The notes beneath the pieces were generated by a model. The model searched no databases and was not told the origin of the DNA. It saw only the letters and a list, made by a program, of their open reading frames with translations. Of a stretch of DNA of 64,000 nucleotides, positions 8,553-16,662 are shown one piece after another. Numbering within the stretch: the first letter of the stretch is position 1; each line of letters starts with the position of its first letter. A program made the translations under genes and the position numbers. The DNA comes from Microbacterium paludicola (lineage in GTDB: Bacteria > Actinomycetota > Actinomycetes > Actinomycetales > Microbacteriaceae). The stretch covers positions 124,001-188,000 of the forward strand of contig NZ_JADGLL010000002.1 in assembly GCF_015235415.1 (NCBI RefSeq), given 5' to 3'.

Positions 8553-9863
8553 TCAGCGGTTGGCCGGGACGTCGGCGGGAAGCGGCACGGTGCGACCGTA
8601 GCGCTCCTGCTCGATCTGCTCGAGCGTCTTCCCCTCGGTCTTCGGCGCCCAGACGGTGCCCACGACGAGGGCGGCGACGAGCAGGCCGAGGATGACGAGG
8701 CCCAGGTTGCCGAGGCCGATCGTCGACAGCAGCACGGGGAAGACGAGGCTCAGCAGGCCCACCATGACGCGGGCGAGCATAAACAGCAGTCCCTGCGCGC
8801 TCGCGCGGTAGCGGGTGGCGAACAGCTCGGCGGTCCACAGGCCGTAGAACGCCTGCGCGCCGATGCCGGCGGACACACCCCACGCGACCGCGAAGACAAG
8901 CAGCGAGACCATCCCGGGCGGGGCGTAGATCAGCACGACCCAGCCGACGATGCCGAGAGCGGCGCCTGCGAAGTACAGCCAGCGGCGGCTGGCGCGGTCG
9001 CCGTAGCGCATGAAGCCGAAGTACGTGGCGGCGGCGGTCAGGCCCCACACCAGCACCTGCAGCAGGTTCTGCTGCACCGGGTCCTCGAGGCCCGCGGCCT
9101 CGTACACGCGCGGCTGGAAGATGCCGGCCTGGCCGGCGACGGTGTTCCACAGGCCGTACACGCCGAGCAGGAACGCCAGCGCGCTCCAGTTGCGCGGCTC
9201 GCGCAGCAGGCCGATCATGCCGGAGAAGAACGACACGCGCGTGCCGGCCGAGGTGGCGGCGGCCCGCTCCTCCTTCCACCGGCGCGACTCGGGCAGCCCG
9301 CGACGCACCCACCACGTGATCAGGGCGATCACGAACAGGTGAAGGAAGATCAGGCGCGAGCCGAGCAGGCCGAGCGGGCCCACGACCACGGCGAGCAGGA
9401 ACCCGACGGCCGGGCCGATCGACCAGGCGAGCTGGGCGGTGCCGACGTGGGCGGCGCGCTGCGCGTCGGGGGCCTCCTCGGCGATGTAGGTCCACGACGC
9501 GGGGACGCCGGCGCCCACGGCGATGCCCATCAGGATGACGCCCGCGAGCAGCATCGCGAGGCCGCTGGAGAACGTCACGAGCAGGGCGCCGATCATGAAC
9601 ACGATCAGGTCGTAGGTGTAGATGAACTTGCGGCCGAGTCGGTCGCACAGCGGGCCGCCGATCGCGGCGCCGATGGCGGCGCCGAACGCGTTGGCGGACA
9701 GGGCGGCCACGAGGCCGACGACGCCGTCGTCGAAGCCGAACGCCTCCTGCCACAGCGACAGGCTCGTGGCGAGCGCGATGATCGCGCCGGCCTCGATGTA
9801 GTTCGACATGGCGACGGCGATCGTCGCCTTCCAGGCGGTGAGGGTGCGCTTCTGGGTGGTCAT
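8553..9863 (-). CDS. MFS sugar transporter (likely L-rhamnose uptake)
   Basis: 436 residues, about 12 membrane segments, with sugar-porter motifs (GGPLCDRLGRKFIY after TM2 and PESRRWKEE in the central loop, PKTEGKTLEQIEQE at the C-terminus). This is the sugar-porter subgroup, distinct from the MFS protein at 710. Placement directly after rhaI and before rhaEW makes L-rhamnose or a rhamnoside the likely substrate. I chose ATG at 9863; a GTG at 9872 overlapping the rhaI stop (GTGA) is a possible alternative adding three residues. Confidence 0.88.
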   Translation of the reverse strand: MTTQKRTLTAWKATIAVAMSNYIEAGAIIALATSLSLWQEAFGFDDGVVGLVAALSANAFGAAIGAAIGGPLCDRLGRKFIYTYDLIVFMIGALLVTFSSGLAMLLAGVILMGIAVGAGVPASWTYIAEEAPDAQRAAHVGTAQLAWSIGPAVGFLLAVVVGPLGLLGSRLIFLHLFVIALITWWVRRGLPESRRWKEERAAATSAGTRVSFFSGMIGLLREPRNWSALAFLLGVYGLWNTVAGQAGIFQPRVYEAAGLEDPVQQNLLQVLVWGLTAAATYFGFMRYGDRASRRWLYFAGAALGIVGWVVLIYAPPGMVSLLVFAVAWGVSAGIGAQAFYGLWTAELFATRYRASAQGLLFMLARVMVGLLSLVFPVLLSTIGLGNLGLVILGLLVAALVVGTVWAPKTEGKTLEQIEQERYGRTVPLPADVPANR

Positions 9864-9868
9864 CGTGC

Positions 9869-11035
9869 TCACGCCCCCCATCCGGCCTGCACGCCGCCGA
9901 CGCGGTCGGCCTCGATCGTGCGCTGGTAGTCGGAGTCGAGCTGCGCCCGCATCGGGTCGGCCGGCAGGCCGCGGCTCTCGCGCCACTCGGCGAGCGCGGG
10001 GCGCACGTCGGTGTAGAAGGCGTCCATGAAGACGGCGTTCGCCGCGAGCACGTCGCCCGAGATCTGCGCGTCGCGCAGGGCGTCGGCGTCCACCAGCAGC
10101 GCGCGGGCGGTCATCTCCTGCACGTTCAGCACCGAGCGGATCTGGCCGAGGATCTTGTTCTCGACGTTGTGGCACTGGTCGAGCATGAACGCCACGTCCG
10201 GGTTGTTCAGGCCCCCTCCGCGGATGACCTCGAACAGGATGCGGAACAGCTGGAACGGGTCGGCCGCGCCGACGATCAGGTCGTCGTCGGCGTAGAAGCG
10301 CGAGTTGAAGTCGAACGAGCCGAGCTTGCCGAGGCGCAGCAGCTGCATCACGATGAACTCGATGTTGGTGCCGGGCGCGTGGTGTCCCGTGTCGAGGCAC
10401 ACCATGGCGCGCTCGCCGAGCGCCGCCACCTGCGCGTAGGACGTTCCCCAGTCGGGCACATCCGTGTGGTAGAACGCCGGCTCGAAGAACTTGTACTCGA
10501 GCACAAGCCGCTGCTCGCCCGAGAGGCGCTCGTAGATGGTCGCGAGCGACTCGTGAAGGCGGTCCTGGCGGCCGCGCATGTCGGCCTGGCCCGGGTAGTT
10601 GGATCCCTCGGCGAGCCAGATCTTCAGGTCGCGGGAGCCCGTGGCGTTCATCACGTCGATGCACTCGAAGTGGTGGTCGATCGCCTTCTGGCGCACCTTC
10701 GGGTCCTCGTGGGTGAGGGCGCCGAACTTGTAGTCGTCGTCCTGGAACGTGTTCGAGTTGATGGTGCCGAGGCTGACGCCGAGGCCCTCCGCGTGGGCGC
10801 GCAGGGCGCCGAAGTCGTCGACGAGATCCCACGGGATGTGGAGCGCGACCGAGGGAGCGAGGCCGGTCAGCTCGTTGACGCGCGCGGCGTCGGCGATCTT
10901 CTCGAACGGATCCCGCGGGGTGCCGGGCGTGGCGAACACCTTGAAGCGGGTGCCCGAGTTGCCGAACGCCCAGGAGGGGAGCTCGATCGCCTGCTTCTCG
11001 AGCGTGGCGAGGATGTCGGCGGAGAGGTTGCTCAC
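9869..11035 (-). CDS. rhaI: L-rhamnose isomerase (RhaI type)
   Basis: 388-residue TIM-barrel sugar isomerase that converts L-rhamnose to L-rhamnulose using divalent metal. Metal and substrate blocks visible: KIWLAEGSNYPGQ, LEYKFFEP, CLDTGHHAPGTN, FDFNSRFYADDDL. It belongs to the actinobacterial/Pseudomonas RhaI type rather than E. coli RhaA. The frame continues upstream, but the GTG at 11035 has an AAAGG Shine-Dalgarno 8-9 nt away and begins the conserved region. It is the second gene of the rhamnose operon, 74 bp after rhaM. Confidence 0.93.
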   Translation of the reverse strand: MSNLSADILATLEKQAIELPSWAFGNSGTRFKVFATPGTPRDPFEKIADAARVNELTGLAPSVALHIPWDLVDDFGALRAHAEGLGVSLGTINSNTFQDDDYKFGALTHEDPKVRQKAIDHHFECIDVMNATGSRDLKIWLAEGSNYPGQADMRGRQDRLHESLATIYERLSGEQRLVLEYKFFEPAFYHTDVPDWGTSYAQVAALGERAMVCLDTGHHAPGTNIEFIVMQLLRLGKLGSFDFNSRFYADDDLIVGAADPFQLFRILFEVIRGGGLNNPDVAFMLDQCHNVENKILGQIRSVLNVQEMTARALLVDADALRDAQISGDVLAANAVFMDAFYTDVRPALAEWRESRGLPADPMRAQLDSDYQRTIEADRVGGVQAGWGA

Positions 11036-11109
11036 GGTGAGGCCTTTCTCACGAGGGGCGGCTTCGCCCCTGCTTGTCGGATGCGGATGCGGACGGGGAA
11101 TGGGACGGA

Positions 11110-11460
11110 TCAGGATGCGCCGCGCGCGGCGGCGAGCTGGGTCTCGAGGTGGAACACCTCGGGGTGGGTCTCGGCGGCCTGGTCGGGCCGGCCGTCGAGA
11201 CCGACGAAGAACGGGGCCATCGACTCCTCCCAGCGGGCGGCGACCTCCGACTGGGCGAGGTACGCCTGCGCGGCCTCGTCGTCGTCCGTCACGTAGGTGC
11301 CCACGAGCAGGCCGTCGCCCAGGTGGAAGATCGAGTAGTCCCGGCGACCGGAGGCGGCGATCTCCTCGAGCATCTCCGGCCAGACGGGGCTGTGACGGGC
11401 GATGTACTCGTCGAGCCGCTCGGGCGTGACGCGCAGGGCGAAGCAGATGCGTTGGCTCAT
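11110..11460 (-). CDS. rhaM: L-rhamnose mutarotase
   Basis: 116 residues, a small ferredoxin-like fold protein that interconverts the alpha and beta anomers of L-rhamnose before isomerisation. FALRVTPERLDEYIARH with His23 (catalytic His in RhaM) followed by PVWPEM, and YSIFHLGDGLLVG, are diagnostic. About 12 residues longer than E. coli RhaM at the C-terminus. It is the first gene of the rhamnose operon, downstream of a LacI-type operator and -10 box at 11519-11541. Confidence 0.93.
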   Translation of the reverse strand: MSQRICFALRVTPERLDEYIARHSPVWPEMLEEIAASGRRDYSIFHLGDGLLVGTYVTDDDEAAQAYLAQSEVAARWEESMAPFFVGLDGRPDQAAETHPEVFHLETQLAAARGAS

Positions 11461-11518
11461 CGTCGAGGCGTCCCTCCATTGGGGCGGTCAGTACTGCGGC
11501 GGTCGAATACTGGACCGT

Positions 11519-11541
11519 TGAATCGTTTCAGACAGACTGTA
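11519..11541 (-). promoter_or_regulatory. Rhamnose operon operator and -10 box
   Basis: Read on the minus strand, TACAGT (11541-11536) is a candidate -10, followed directly by TGAAACGATTCA (11530-11519) covering the expected transcription start. The near-palindrome is of LacI type and recurs with one mismatch before the LacI gene at 12805. The rest of the 208-bp gap (11461-11668) shows nothing else clear. Confidence 0.6.
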
Positions 11542-11668
11542 CGACATCCTTCGGCCCGGCGCCAGTCCCGCCCGTCCCGGCCTCGATCAGTGGACGAGTC
11601 CGCCGCCCCGCGCGGTCCCGCGCCGCGTCCTCACCGGATGACCGCGATGTCACCCAGGCCGTCGCCGG

Positions 11669-12631
11669 TCAGCCGAGGCGTTCGGCGACCCACGCGAGCT
11701 GCGCCCGGCGCTGGAACGCCCCGCCGCCCTCGTGGTCGTTGAACGGGTAGACCTCGATGGCACGGTCCTCCGTTCCCCAGGCGTTGAACGCCGCGAAGAC
11801 CGTCGAGGGCGGGCAGATGACGTCCATGAGGGCCACCGAGAACAGCGTGGGGGCGCCCGCGCGCTTGGCGAGGTTCACGCCGTCGAAGTAGCTCAGCGTG
11901 CGATACACCTGCTCCACGCGACCTCGATGGGCCGCGAGGTAGTCGGCGATCTCGCGGTACGGCCGGGCGTCGGTGATCGTCGTCGCGCGCGCGAAGTGGC
12001 ACAGGAAGGGCACGTCCGGCAGCGCGCCGGCGACGCCGTCGGCAAGCGCCGCCGCGGCGATCGTGATGCCGCCGCCCTGGCTGCCGCCCGTCACGAACAG
12101 GGGGATGTCGCCGGCGAGCGCCCGCGCCGTGTCGACCGCGCGCACGGCGTCCGCGTACACCCGGCGGTAGTAGTAGGTCGCGGGGTCCTCGATGCCCTGG
12201 GTCATCTTGCCGGGGGTCGCCGATCCCGAGCCGTGCGGGTCAGGGGTGTCACCGGGGCGCCAGTGGCCCCAGCCCTGGCCTCGCGTGTCCACGAGCAGGT
12301 GCGCGCAGCCGGCGAGCGGCCAGGACCCGACCTCGTGGGCGAGGCCGCGTCCCCCGCTGTAGCCGATGAACTCGACGATCACGGCGCGCGGGGCGACGCC
12401 CGCCGGCACCGTCCACCACGCGCGGATCTCGTCGCCGCCGAAGCCGGAGAACGCCACGTCGCTCGTCTCCACGAGCGTCAGCCCCGTCTCTACCCGTTCG
12501 ATCCGCGGATCCCAGGCGGCGGCGCGCGTCTCGGCGATCGTCGCCTCCCAGAAGGCGTCGAAGTCGTCGGGCTCGGCGACATCCGGGCGGTACTCGCGCA
12601 GCGCGTCGAGGGGCAGGTCGAACAGGGCCAT
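11669..12631 (-). CDS. Acetylxylan esterase / cephalosporin-C deacetylase family (CE7)
   Basis: 320 residues with the CE7 pattern: RGQGWGHW block (117-124), nucleophile Ser184 in GGSQGGG, Asp270 in LMDVICPP and His300 in NDHEGG. CE7 enzymes act in the cytoplasm on acetylated xylo-oligosaccharides and related small acetyl esters; no signal peptide is present, which agrees. Shine-Dalgarno AAGGA lies 8 nt before the ATG. It lies upstream of the rhamnose operon on the same strand but has the operon promoter after it, so it is probably transcribed from the shared divergent region at 12.7 kb. Confidence 0.9.
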   Translation of the reverse strand: MALFDLPLDALREYRPDVAEPDDFDAFWEATIAETRAAAWDPRIERVETGLTLVETSDVAFSGFGGDEIRAWWTVPAGVAPRAVIVEFIGYSGGRGLAHEVGSWPLAGCAHLLVDTRGQGWGHWRPGDTPDPHGSGSATPGKMTQGIEDPATYYYRRVYADAVRAVDTARALAGDIPLFVTGGSQGGGITIAAAALADGVAGALPDVPFLCHFARATTITDARPYREIADYLAAHRGRVEQVYRTLSYFDGVNLAKRAGAPTLFSVALMDVICPPSTVFAAFNAWGTEDRAIEVYPFNDHEGGGAFQRRAQLAWVAERLG

Positions 12632-12687
12632 TGATCGGTTCCTTCCGCGCGGCTCCGATGCCGCTCGCAGAAGAACCTAGCGCGGAA

Positions 12688-12710
12688 TGACACGATTCAG
12701 CCGCTACGCT
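12688..12710 (+). promoter_or_regulatory. Operator and -10 box before LacI gene
   Basis: TGACACGATTCA (12688-12699) differs by one base from the rhamnose-operon site TGAAACGATTCA. It ends 5 bp before a -10 hexamer TACGCT (12705-12710). The arrangement predicts that the LacI protein represses its own gene and, through the shared divergent region, possibly the CE7 gene. Confidence 0.55.
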
Positions 12711-12716
12711 CGGCCC

Positions 12717-12758
12717 ATGACGGAGGGGACCCGCCCGGGGTCAACGTCGAACGGATGA
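12717..12758 (+). CDS. Possible 13-residue leaderless leader peptide
   Basis: An ATG sits exactly 6 nt after the TACGCT -10 box, the spacing seen at many real leaderless genes here. It opens a 13-codon frame (MTEGTRPGSTSNG, stop at 12756) ending 46 nt before the LacI start at 12805. It could be a translated leader or chance. No homologue is known to me. If the transcript starts here, LacI itself has an 88-nt leader. Confidence 0.3.
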   Translation: MTEGTRPGSTSNG

Positions 12759-12804
12759 GGCGATCGTCCCCTGCAGGCGATCGAGTGAGCGAGTCGGAAT
12801 CAAC

Positions 12805-13815
12805 ATGGGCGTGAGCATCCGCGAGGTGGCCGCGAGGGCCGGTGTGTCGGTCGGCACCGTGTCGAACGTGCTCAACCGCCCCGAGTCGGTTCCGCAGGCG
12901 ACGCTCGAGCGCGTGCGCGCCGCGATCGCCGACCTCGGGTACGTGCGCAACGACGCCGCCCGACAGCTGCGCGCCGGGCGCTCGACGACCGTCGGGCTCG
13001 TGGTGCTGGATGCGCGCAACCCGTTCTTCACCGACGTCGCCCGCGGGGCCGACGACGCCGCCGCGCGGCACGGAATGTCGGTGCTGATCGGCAACAGCGA
13101 CGAGCAGCCCGAGCGCGAGCTGCGGCTCGTGTCGCACTTCGAGGAGCAGCGCGCCCACGGCCTGCTCATCTCCCCCATCGGCGACGACGTCGCCCGGCTG
13201 CGGGAGATCCGCGAGCGCGGCACCCCGGTGGTGCTCGTCGACCGGACGGTCGAGGGAAGCGGGTTCTCGTCGGTCGCGGTGGACGACATCCACGGCGGAG
13301 AGCTCGCCGCCCGCCACCTGCTCGAGACGGGACGACGCCGCCTCGCCTACATCGGCGGTCCGGTGAGCCTGCGGCAGGTCGAGGATCGCGCCGAAGGAGC
13401 CCGCCGCGCGGTGGCGGCCGTCGCGGGCGCGACCCTGGAGACGGTGCCGGTCGCGTCACTCACCGTGGCCGAGGGGCGTGCCGCGGGTGAACGGATCGCC
13501 GCGCTGCCGGCGGCCGAGCGCCCCGACGCGGTCTTCGCGGCGAACGACCTGATCGCGCTGGGAGTGCTGCAGGCCCTGGTGCAGGCCGGCGTCTCGGTGC
13601 CGGAGGACGTCGCGCTGATCGGCTACGACGACATCGACTTCGCGTCAGCGGCGGCCGTCCCGCTGTCCTCCATCCGCCAGCCGAGCCGCCGGATGGGCGA
13701 GACCGCGCTGTCGATCCTCGTCGAGGAGGCGGCCGACCCGTCGCTCGAGCCGCGCGTCGTGGTCTTCGAACCGGAGCTCGTCGTGCGGGCCTCGACCGCG
13801 CCGAACGCCCGCTGA
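12805..13815 (+). CDS. LacI-family regulator, probable rhamnose repressor
   Basis: 336 residues. N-terminal LacI helix-turn-helix (VSIREVAARAGVSVGTVSNVLNRP, with the hinge-helix region near 50-60), then a periplasmic-binding-type effector domain with NPFFTDVARG, VFAANDLIALG and GYDDIDFA blocks. It is divergent from the CE7 esterase and next to the rhamnose operon. The operator-like sites before it and before rhaM share TGA(A/C)ACGATTCA, so autoregulation and control of the rhamnose genes are inferred. The ATG has only a weak Shine-Dalgarno (GGAA). Confidence 0.88.
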   Translation: MGVSIREVAARAGVSVGTVSNVLNRPESVPQATLERVRAAIADLGYVRNDAARQLRAGRSTTVGLVVLDARNPFFTDVARGADDAAARHGMSVLIGNSDEQPERELRLVSHFEEQRAHGLLISPIGDDVARLREIRERGTPVVLVDRTVEGSGFSSVAVDDIHGGELAARHLLETGRRRLAYIGGPVSLRQVEDRAEGARRAVAAVAGATLETVPVASLTVAEGRAAGERIAALPAAERPDAVFAANDLIALGVLQALVQAGVSVPEDVALIGYDDIDFASAAAVPLSSIRQPSRRMGETALSILVEEAADPSLEPRVVVFEPELVVRASTAPNAR

Positions 13816-13835
13816 GCGACCGAAGCCTCCTGCTC

Positions 13836-13921
13836 GTTGAGCGAGCGAAGCGAGTCGAAACGCCCCAACCCGCGGGCGACGTCAACCCGGTTTCGACTCC
13901 CTCGCTGCGCTCGGTCGCTCA
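13836..13921. repeat. Dispersed palindromic repeat, copy B
   Basis: GTTGAGCGAGCGAAGCGAG... CGAAAC (13836-13861) is inverted at 13890-13921 (GTTTCGACTC...GCGCTCGGTCGCTCAC). Same family as 5488-5566. Here it lies between converging genes (LacI and aldo/keto reductase) and could serve as a bidirectional terminator. Confidence 0.7.
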
Positions 13922-13935
13922 CCCACCAGTAGGGG

Positions 13936-14886
13936 TCAGCGGCGGTCGAGCCAGAGCTCCTCGGGCGGCACCAGGGCCTCGAGCTCGGCGAACAGCTCGT
14001 CGGGAAGGTCCGCGGTCGCCGCGGCGACATTCGGCGCGACGCGGGCCGCCGAGGACATCCCGATGACCGTCGTGGCGAACCGGGGGTCCCTCGTCGAGAA
14101 CCGCACGGCGGTGACGTCGAGCGTGGTGCCGTAGCGGCGACACACCTCCCGCATCCGCTCGATCGCGTCGAGCGTCTCGGCGGGCGCCGGGCCGTACCCG
14201 TACTTTCCGGGGACGCGCACGGGATCCGTCAGCGCTCCCCCGCCGAGCACGGCGGCGTTGATCAGTCCCGCGCCGTCGGCCTGCGCCCGCGCGAGCAGGT
14301 CGCCCGCCGAGCGGTCTGCGACCGTCCACCGGTTGTGGACGAGCAGCAGCTCGAACACGCCGAGGTCCCAGTAGCGCGAGGTGACGCGTGTGTCTCCGCC
14401 CGCGAGGCCGATGTGCCCGATCTCGCCGCGGTCGCGCGCGGCGACGAGCTGATCGACGGCCCCGCCCGGCGCGGTCATCATGTCGAAGTCGTGGAACTCC
14501 GGATCGTGAAGGTGCACAACGGGCAGCGGCGCGATGCCGAGCCGCTCGGACGACTCGGCGAGGGAGCGCCGCACGCGCTCGCCGGAGTAGTCGCCGTCGA
14601 GCGCGTCGACCTTCGTGATCACCAGCGTGTGCTCGGGAAGCGCTCCGTACGCGGCGAGCGCCGTGCCGAGCCGGCGCTCGCTCTCGCCGCCGCTGTAGCC
14701 GTTCGACGTGTCGATCGTGAGGATGCCCGCATCGAGCGCGGCAGCCACCGTCTCGATCGCATCGTGCTCGGGCACCTCCCTGCCGAACAGCTGCGGCATC
14801 GATCCGAGCGGTCCGCCGCCGAGGGTGACCGAGGAGACGAGCAGACCGGTGGAGCCGAGGGGATTCAGCGGAAGCGAGGAGGTCAT
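13936..14886 (-). CDS. Aldo/keto reductase, D-threo-aldose 1-dehydrogenase-like
   Basis: 316 residues, single AKR barrel. Catalytic tetrad residues are visible: Asp in TIDTSNGY, with the Tyr in the same block, Lys in VITKVD and His in VVHLHD. The N-terminus (NPLGSTGLLVSSVTLGGGPLG) resembles L-fucose/D-threo-aldose dehydrogenases, which oxidise aldoses at C1 with NAD(P). It begins 12 bp after the glycosidase stop, so it is the third gene of a binding protein-glycosidase-AKR operon. The actual sugar is unknown. Confidence 0.85.
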   Translation of the reverse strand: MTSSLPLNPLGSTGLLVSSVTLGGGPLGSMPQLFGREVPEHDAIETVAAALDAGILTIDTSNGYSGGESERRLGTALAAYGALPEHTLVITKVDALDGDYSGERVRRSLAESSERLGIAPLPVVHLHDPEFHDFDMMTAPGGAVDQLVAARDRGEIGHIGLAGGDTRVTSRYWDLGVFELLLVHNRWTVADRSAGDLLARAQADGAGLINAAVLGGGALTDPVRVPGKYGYGPAPAETLDAIERMREVCRRYGTTLDVTAVRFSTRDPRFATTVIGMSSAARVAPNVAAATADLPDELFAELEALVPPEELWLDRR

Positions 14887-14898
14887 GCGCCCACTCTC

Positions 14899-16548
14899 TC
14901 AGAACACCGGCGCGACGAACCCGACGCCGGAGCGGCTCACCACCGCCGAGCCGGACAGCGAGATCCGCTCGTTCGGCGCCACCTCCAGCGTCACCGTGCC
15001 GCCCGGCAGCTCGAGCTCACCGGCGACGGCCCGCGCGCCGAGTCCGACCACGGCGCTCACGGTGCCGTCGCGCTCCGCGACCACGCGCCAGCCGCGCGGG
15101 AACCCGCACACCTGCTCGCCGTCGCGCCACACGAGCACACGCTCGTCGTCGGCGACGAGCTCCCACTGTGCCCCGTCGATCCGACGCCCGTACGCGATCG
15201 CCTCGGCGGCGGCGCCGTGGTCGAGGCGCGTGGGCGCCATCCCGCTGAGCCACACCTCGCCGTCCGGACGCGGAAGGATCCCCGCGTACCGCTCGACCGC
15301 GTCGAGGAACCACAGGATGGACGGCGAGTACACGTCGGTGTAGCCCGCGTCGCCCGACCACGGGTCGAGGCACTGCGGGAACCGGTCGGCGACGGCGAGC
15401 GCGGCGAGCACCGGCTGCGACACGAGGGCGAGCTCGGCGACGTGCCCGTGCAGCTCGAAGGCGTGCGGCGCACGCAGCTGCGCAAGGAAGTTCACGGGCC
15501 CGCCCCACGAGTTGCGCGAGGCGTCGTGGTCGAACCGCGGATCGCCCATGGCGACGGTGGTGAAGCCGTAGTGCGCGAGGAACTTCCGCGTGTTCATCAG
15601 GTATCGACGCAGCGACGCGGCGAAGAACTCCTCGTCGCCGACCTCGTTCGCGAGCACACGCGCGAGCACGTCGCCCTGCAGACGCACCAGCTCGCCGTTG
15701 CGGTCGCGGTCGTAGAAGAAGCCGTCCGCCTCGTCGAAGCACTGCGCGTACAGCGCATCCAGCGACCGCTGCGCCGCGTCCTCCCACGGTTGCGGATCCT
15801 CGCCGAGTTCGCGGGCGATCCGGCCGAGATACGCCCGCTGGCAGGCGACGTTCGAGGTGAGATCCGGCGCCACGTACGGAAGGATCGGCGAGTCGGGATC
15901 GACGAGGCGCGCATCCGAGCGGAACGCGCGGTCGGGCGCGAACCAGAACCGCGGCGACAGGTCGTGCCCGGTGTCGAACGTGCAGAACGCCTCGACGCCG
16001 CCCGTGCCGCGGGTATCGCGATACCGCTCGAGCCACGCGTCGTAGCGCTCCATCGCGGTGCGCATGGTCTCGAGCAGCTCGCGGTCGGCGGCGCCGGAGC
16101 GGCCGGTGAGCAGGTAGTGGTTCCAGACCACGCGCGCCAGCGGGGTGACGATCTGGATCTGGCTGAAGGCCGGGCCGTCGGCCGTCACCTTGTACGGGAT
16201 CATCCCGTCGTCGCGCTGGTGGCGCGCGAACAGCAGGAGCGTGTCGCGCGCCACCTGCGGCGCGAAGCGGGAGAGCACCTCGGTGTTGATGGTGCCGGTG
16301 CTCTCGATCCAGGAGCCGTGGTAGACGCCTCCCTCGTTCAGCACCGGCGCTGCGCCGCCCAGCGGACGGATGCACTGCGCGAGCTCGGCGAGCGCGGTGT
16401 GCCAGCGCGCCTCGAGCGGTCCGCCCACGGCGGCGAACCGCACGCCCTCGCGGGCGAGCTCGTCGCCCAGGGGTGAGGACGCGATCCCCGCCCGTGCGAC
16501 GGCGTCGCCCTCTCGCAGGCGCCGCAGCGCCTCATCCGTCGCGGTCAT
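14899..16548 (-). CDS. (alpha/alpha)6-barrel glycoside hydrolase-like protein (MGH1/GH63-like)
   Basis: 549 residues without signal peptide. Blocks such as LFARHQRDDGMIPYKV, WNHYLLTGR, YDAWLERYRD, CFDEADGFFYDRD, NSWGGPVNFL and TDVYSPSILWFLDAVE are of the alpha-toroid hydrolase type (GH63/GH37/MGH1). A small beta-sandwich tail (about 455-549) closes the protein. The substrate is unknown; being in one operon with a sugar-binding lipoprotein, it probably cuts the imported oligosaccharide. I prefer ATG at 16548 (AGGA 7 nt upstream) over an in-frame start at 16572. Confidence 0.65.
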   Translation of the reverse strand: MTATDEALRRLREGDAVARAGIASSPLGDELAREGVRFAAVGGPLEARWHTALAELAQCIRPLGGAAPVLNEGGVYHGSWIESTGTINTEVLSRFAPQVARDTLLLFARHQRDDGMIPYKVTADGPAFSQIQIVTPLARVVWNHYLLTGRSGAADRELLETMRTAMERYDAWLERYRDTRGTGGVEAFCTFDTGHDLSPRFWFAPDRAFRSDARLVDPDSPILPYVAPDLTSNVACQRAYLGRIARELGEDPQPWEDAAQRSLDALYAQCFDEADGFFYDRDRNGELVRLQGDVLARVLANEVGDEEFFAASLRRYLMNTRKFLAHYGFTTVAMGDPRFDHDASRNSWGGPVNFLAQLRAPHAFELHGHVAELALVSQPVLAALAVADRFPQCLDPWSGDAGYTDVYSPSILWFLDAVERYAGILPRPDGEVWLSGMAPTRLDHGAAAEAIAYGRRIDGAQWELVADDERVLVWRDGEQVCGFPRGWRVVAERDGTVSAVVGLGARAVAGELELPGGTVTLEVAPNERISLSGSAVVSRSGVGFVAPVF

Positions 16549-16591
16549 CGGATCATCCTGTCGTCGCAGCATCTGGTCGGTCGTCTCCGCT

Positions 16592-16657
16592 CGCGGACGC
16601 TCGCTCCGCCCGACGACCGGAGGTCACCGAGCGGAGCGAGCGTGAGCGAGGTCCGCG
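16592..16657. repeat. Intercistronic stem-loop of GAGCGAGCG type
   Basis: CGCTCGCTCCGC (16598-16609) pairs with GCGGAGCGAGCG (16631-16642), and CGCGGAC (16592-16598) with GTCCGCG (16651-16657), leaving an 8-nt bulge. It lies between the binding-protein gene and the glycosidase gene and probably lets the binding protein be made in excess. Confidence 0.6.
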
Positions 16658-16662
16658 GGCGG

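Noticed and set aside
5621..8695. 1024-residue open frame on the plus strand
   Set aside because: Antisense to the aldolase fusion and esterase genes, with composition of a shadow frame and no domain.
8553..10832. 759-residue frame suggesting an MFS fusion
   Set aside because: The N-terminal part is a shadow of rhaI; MFS similarity begins only at 9863.
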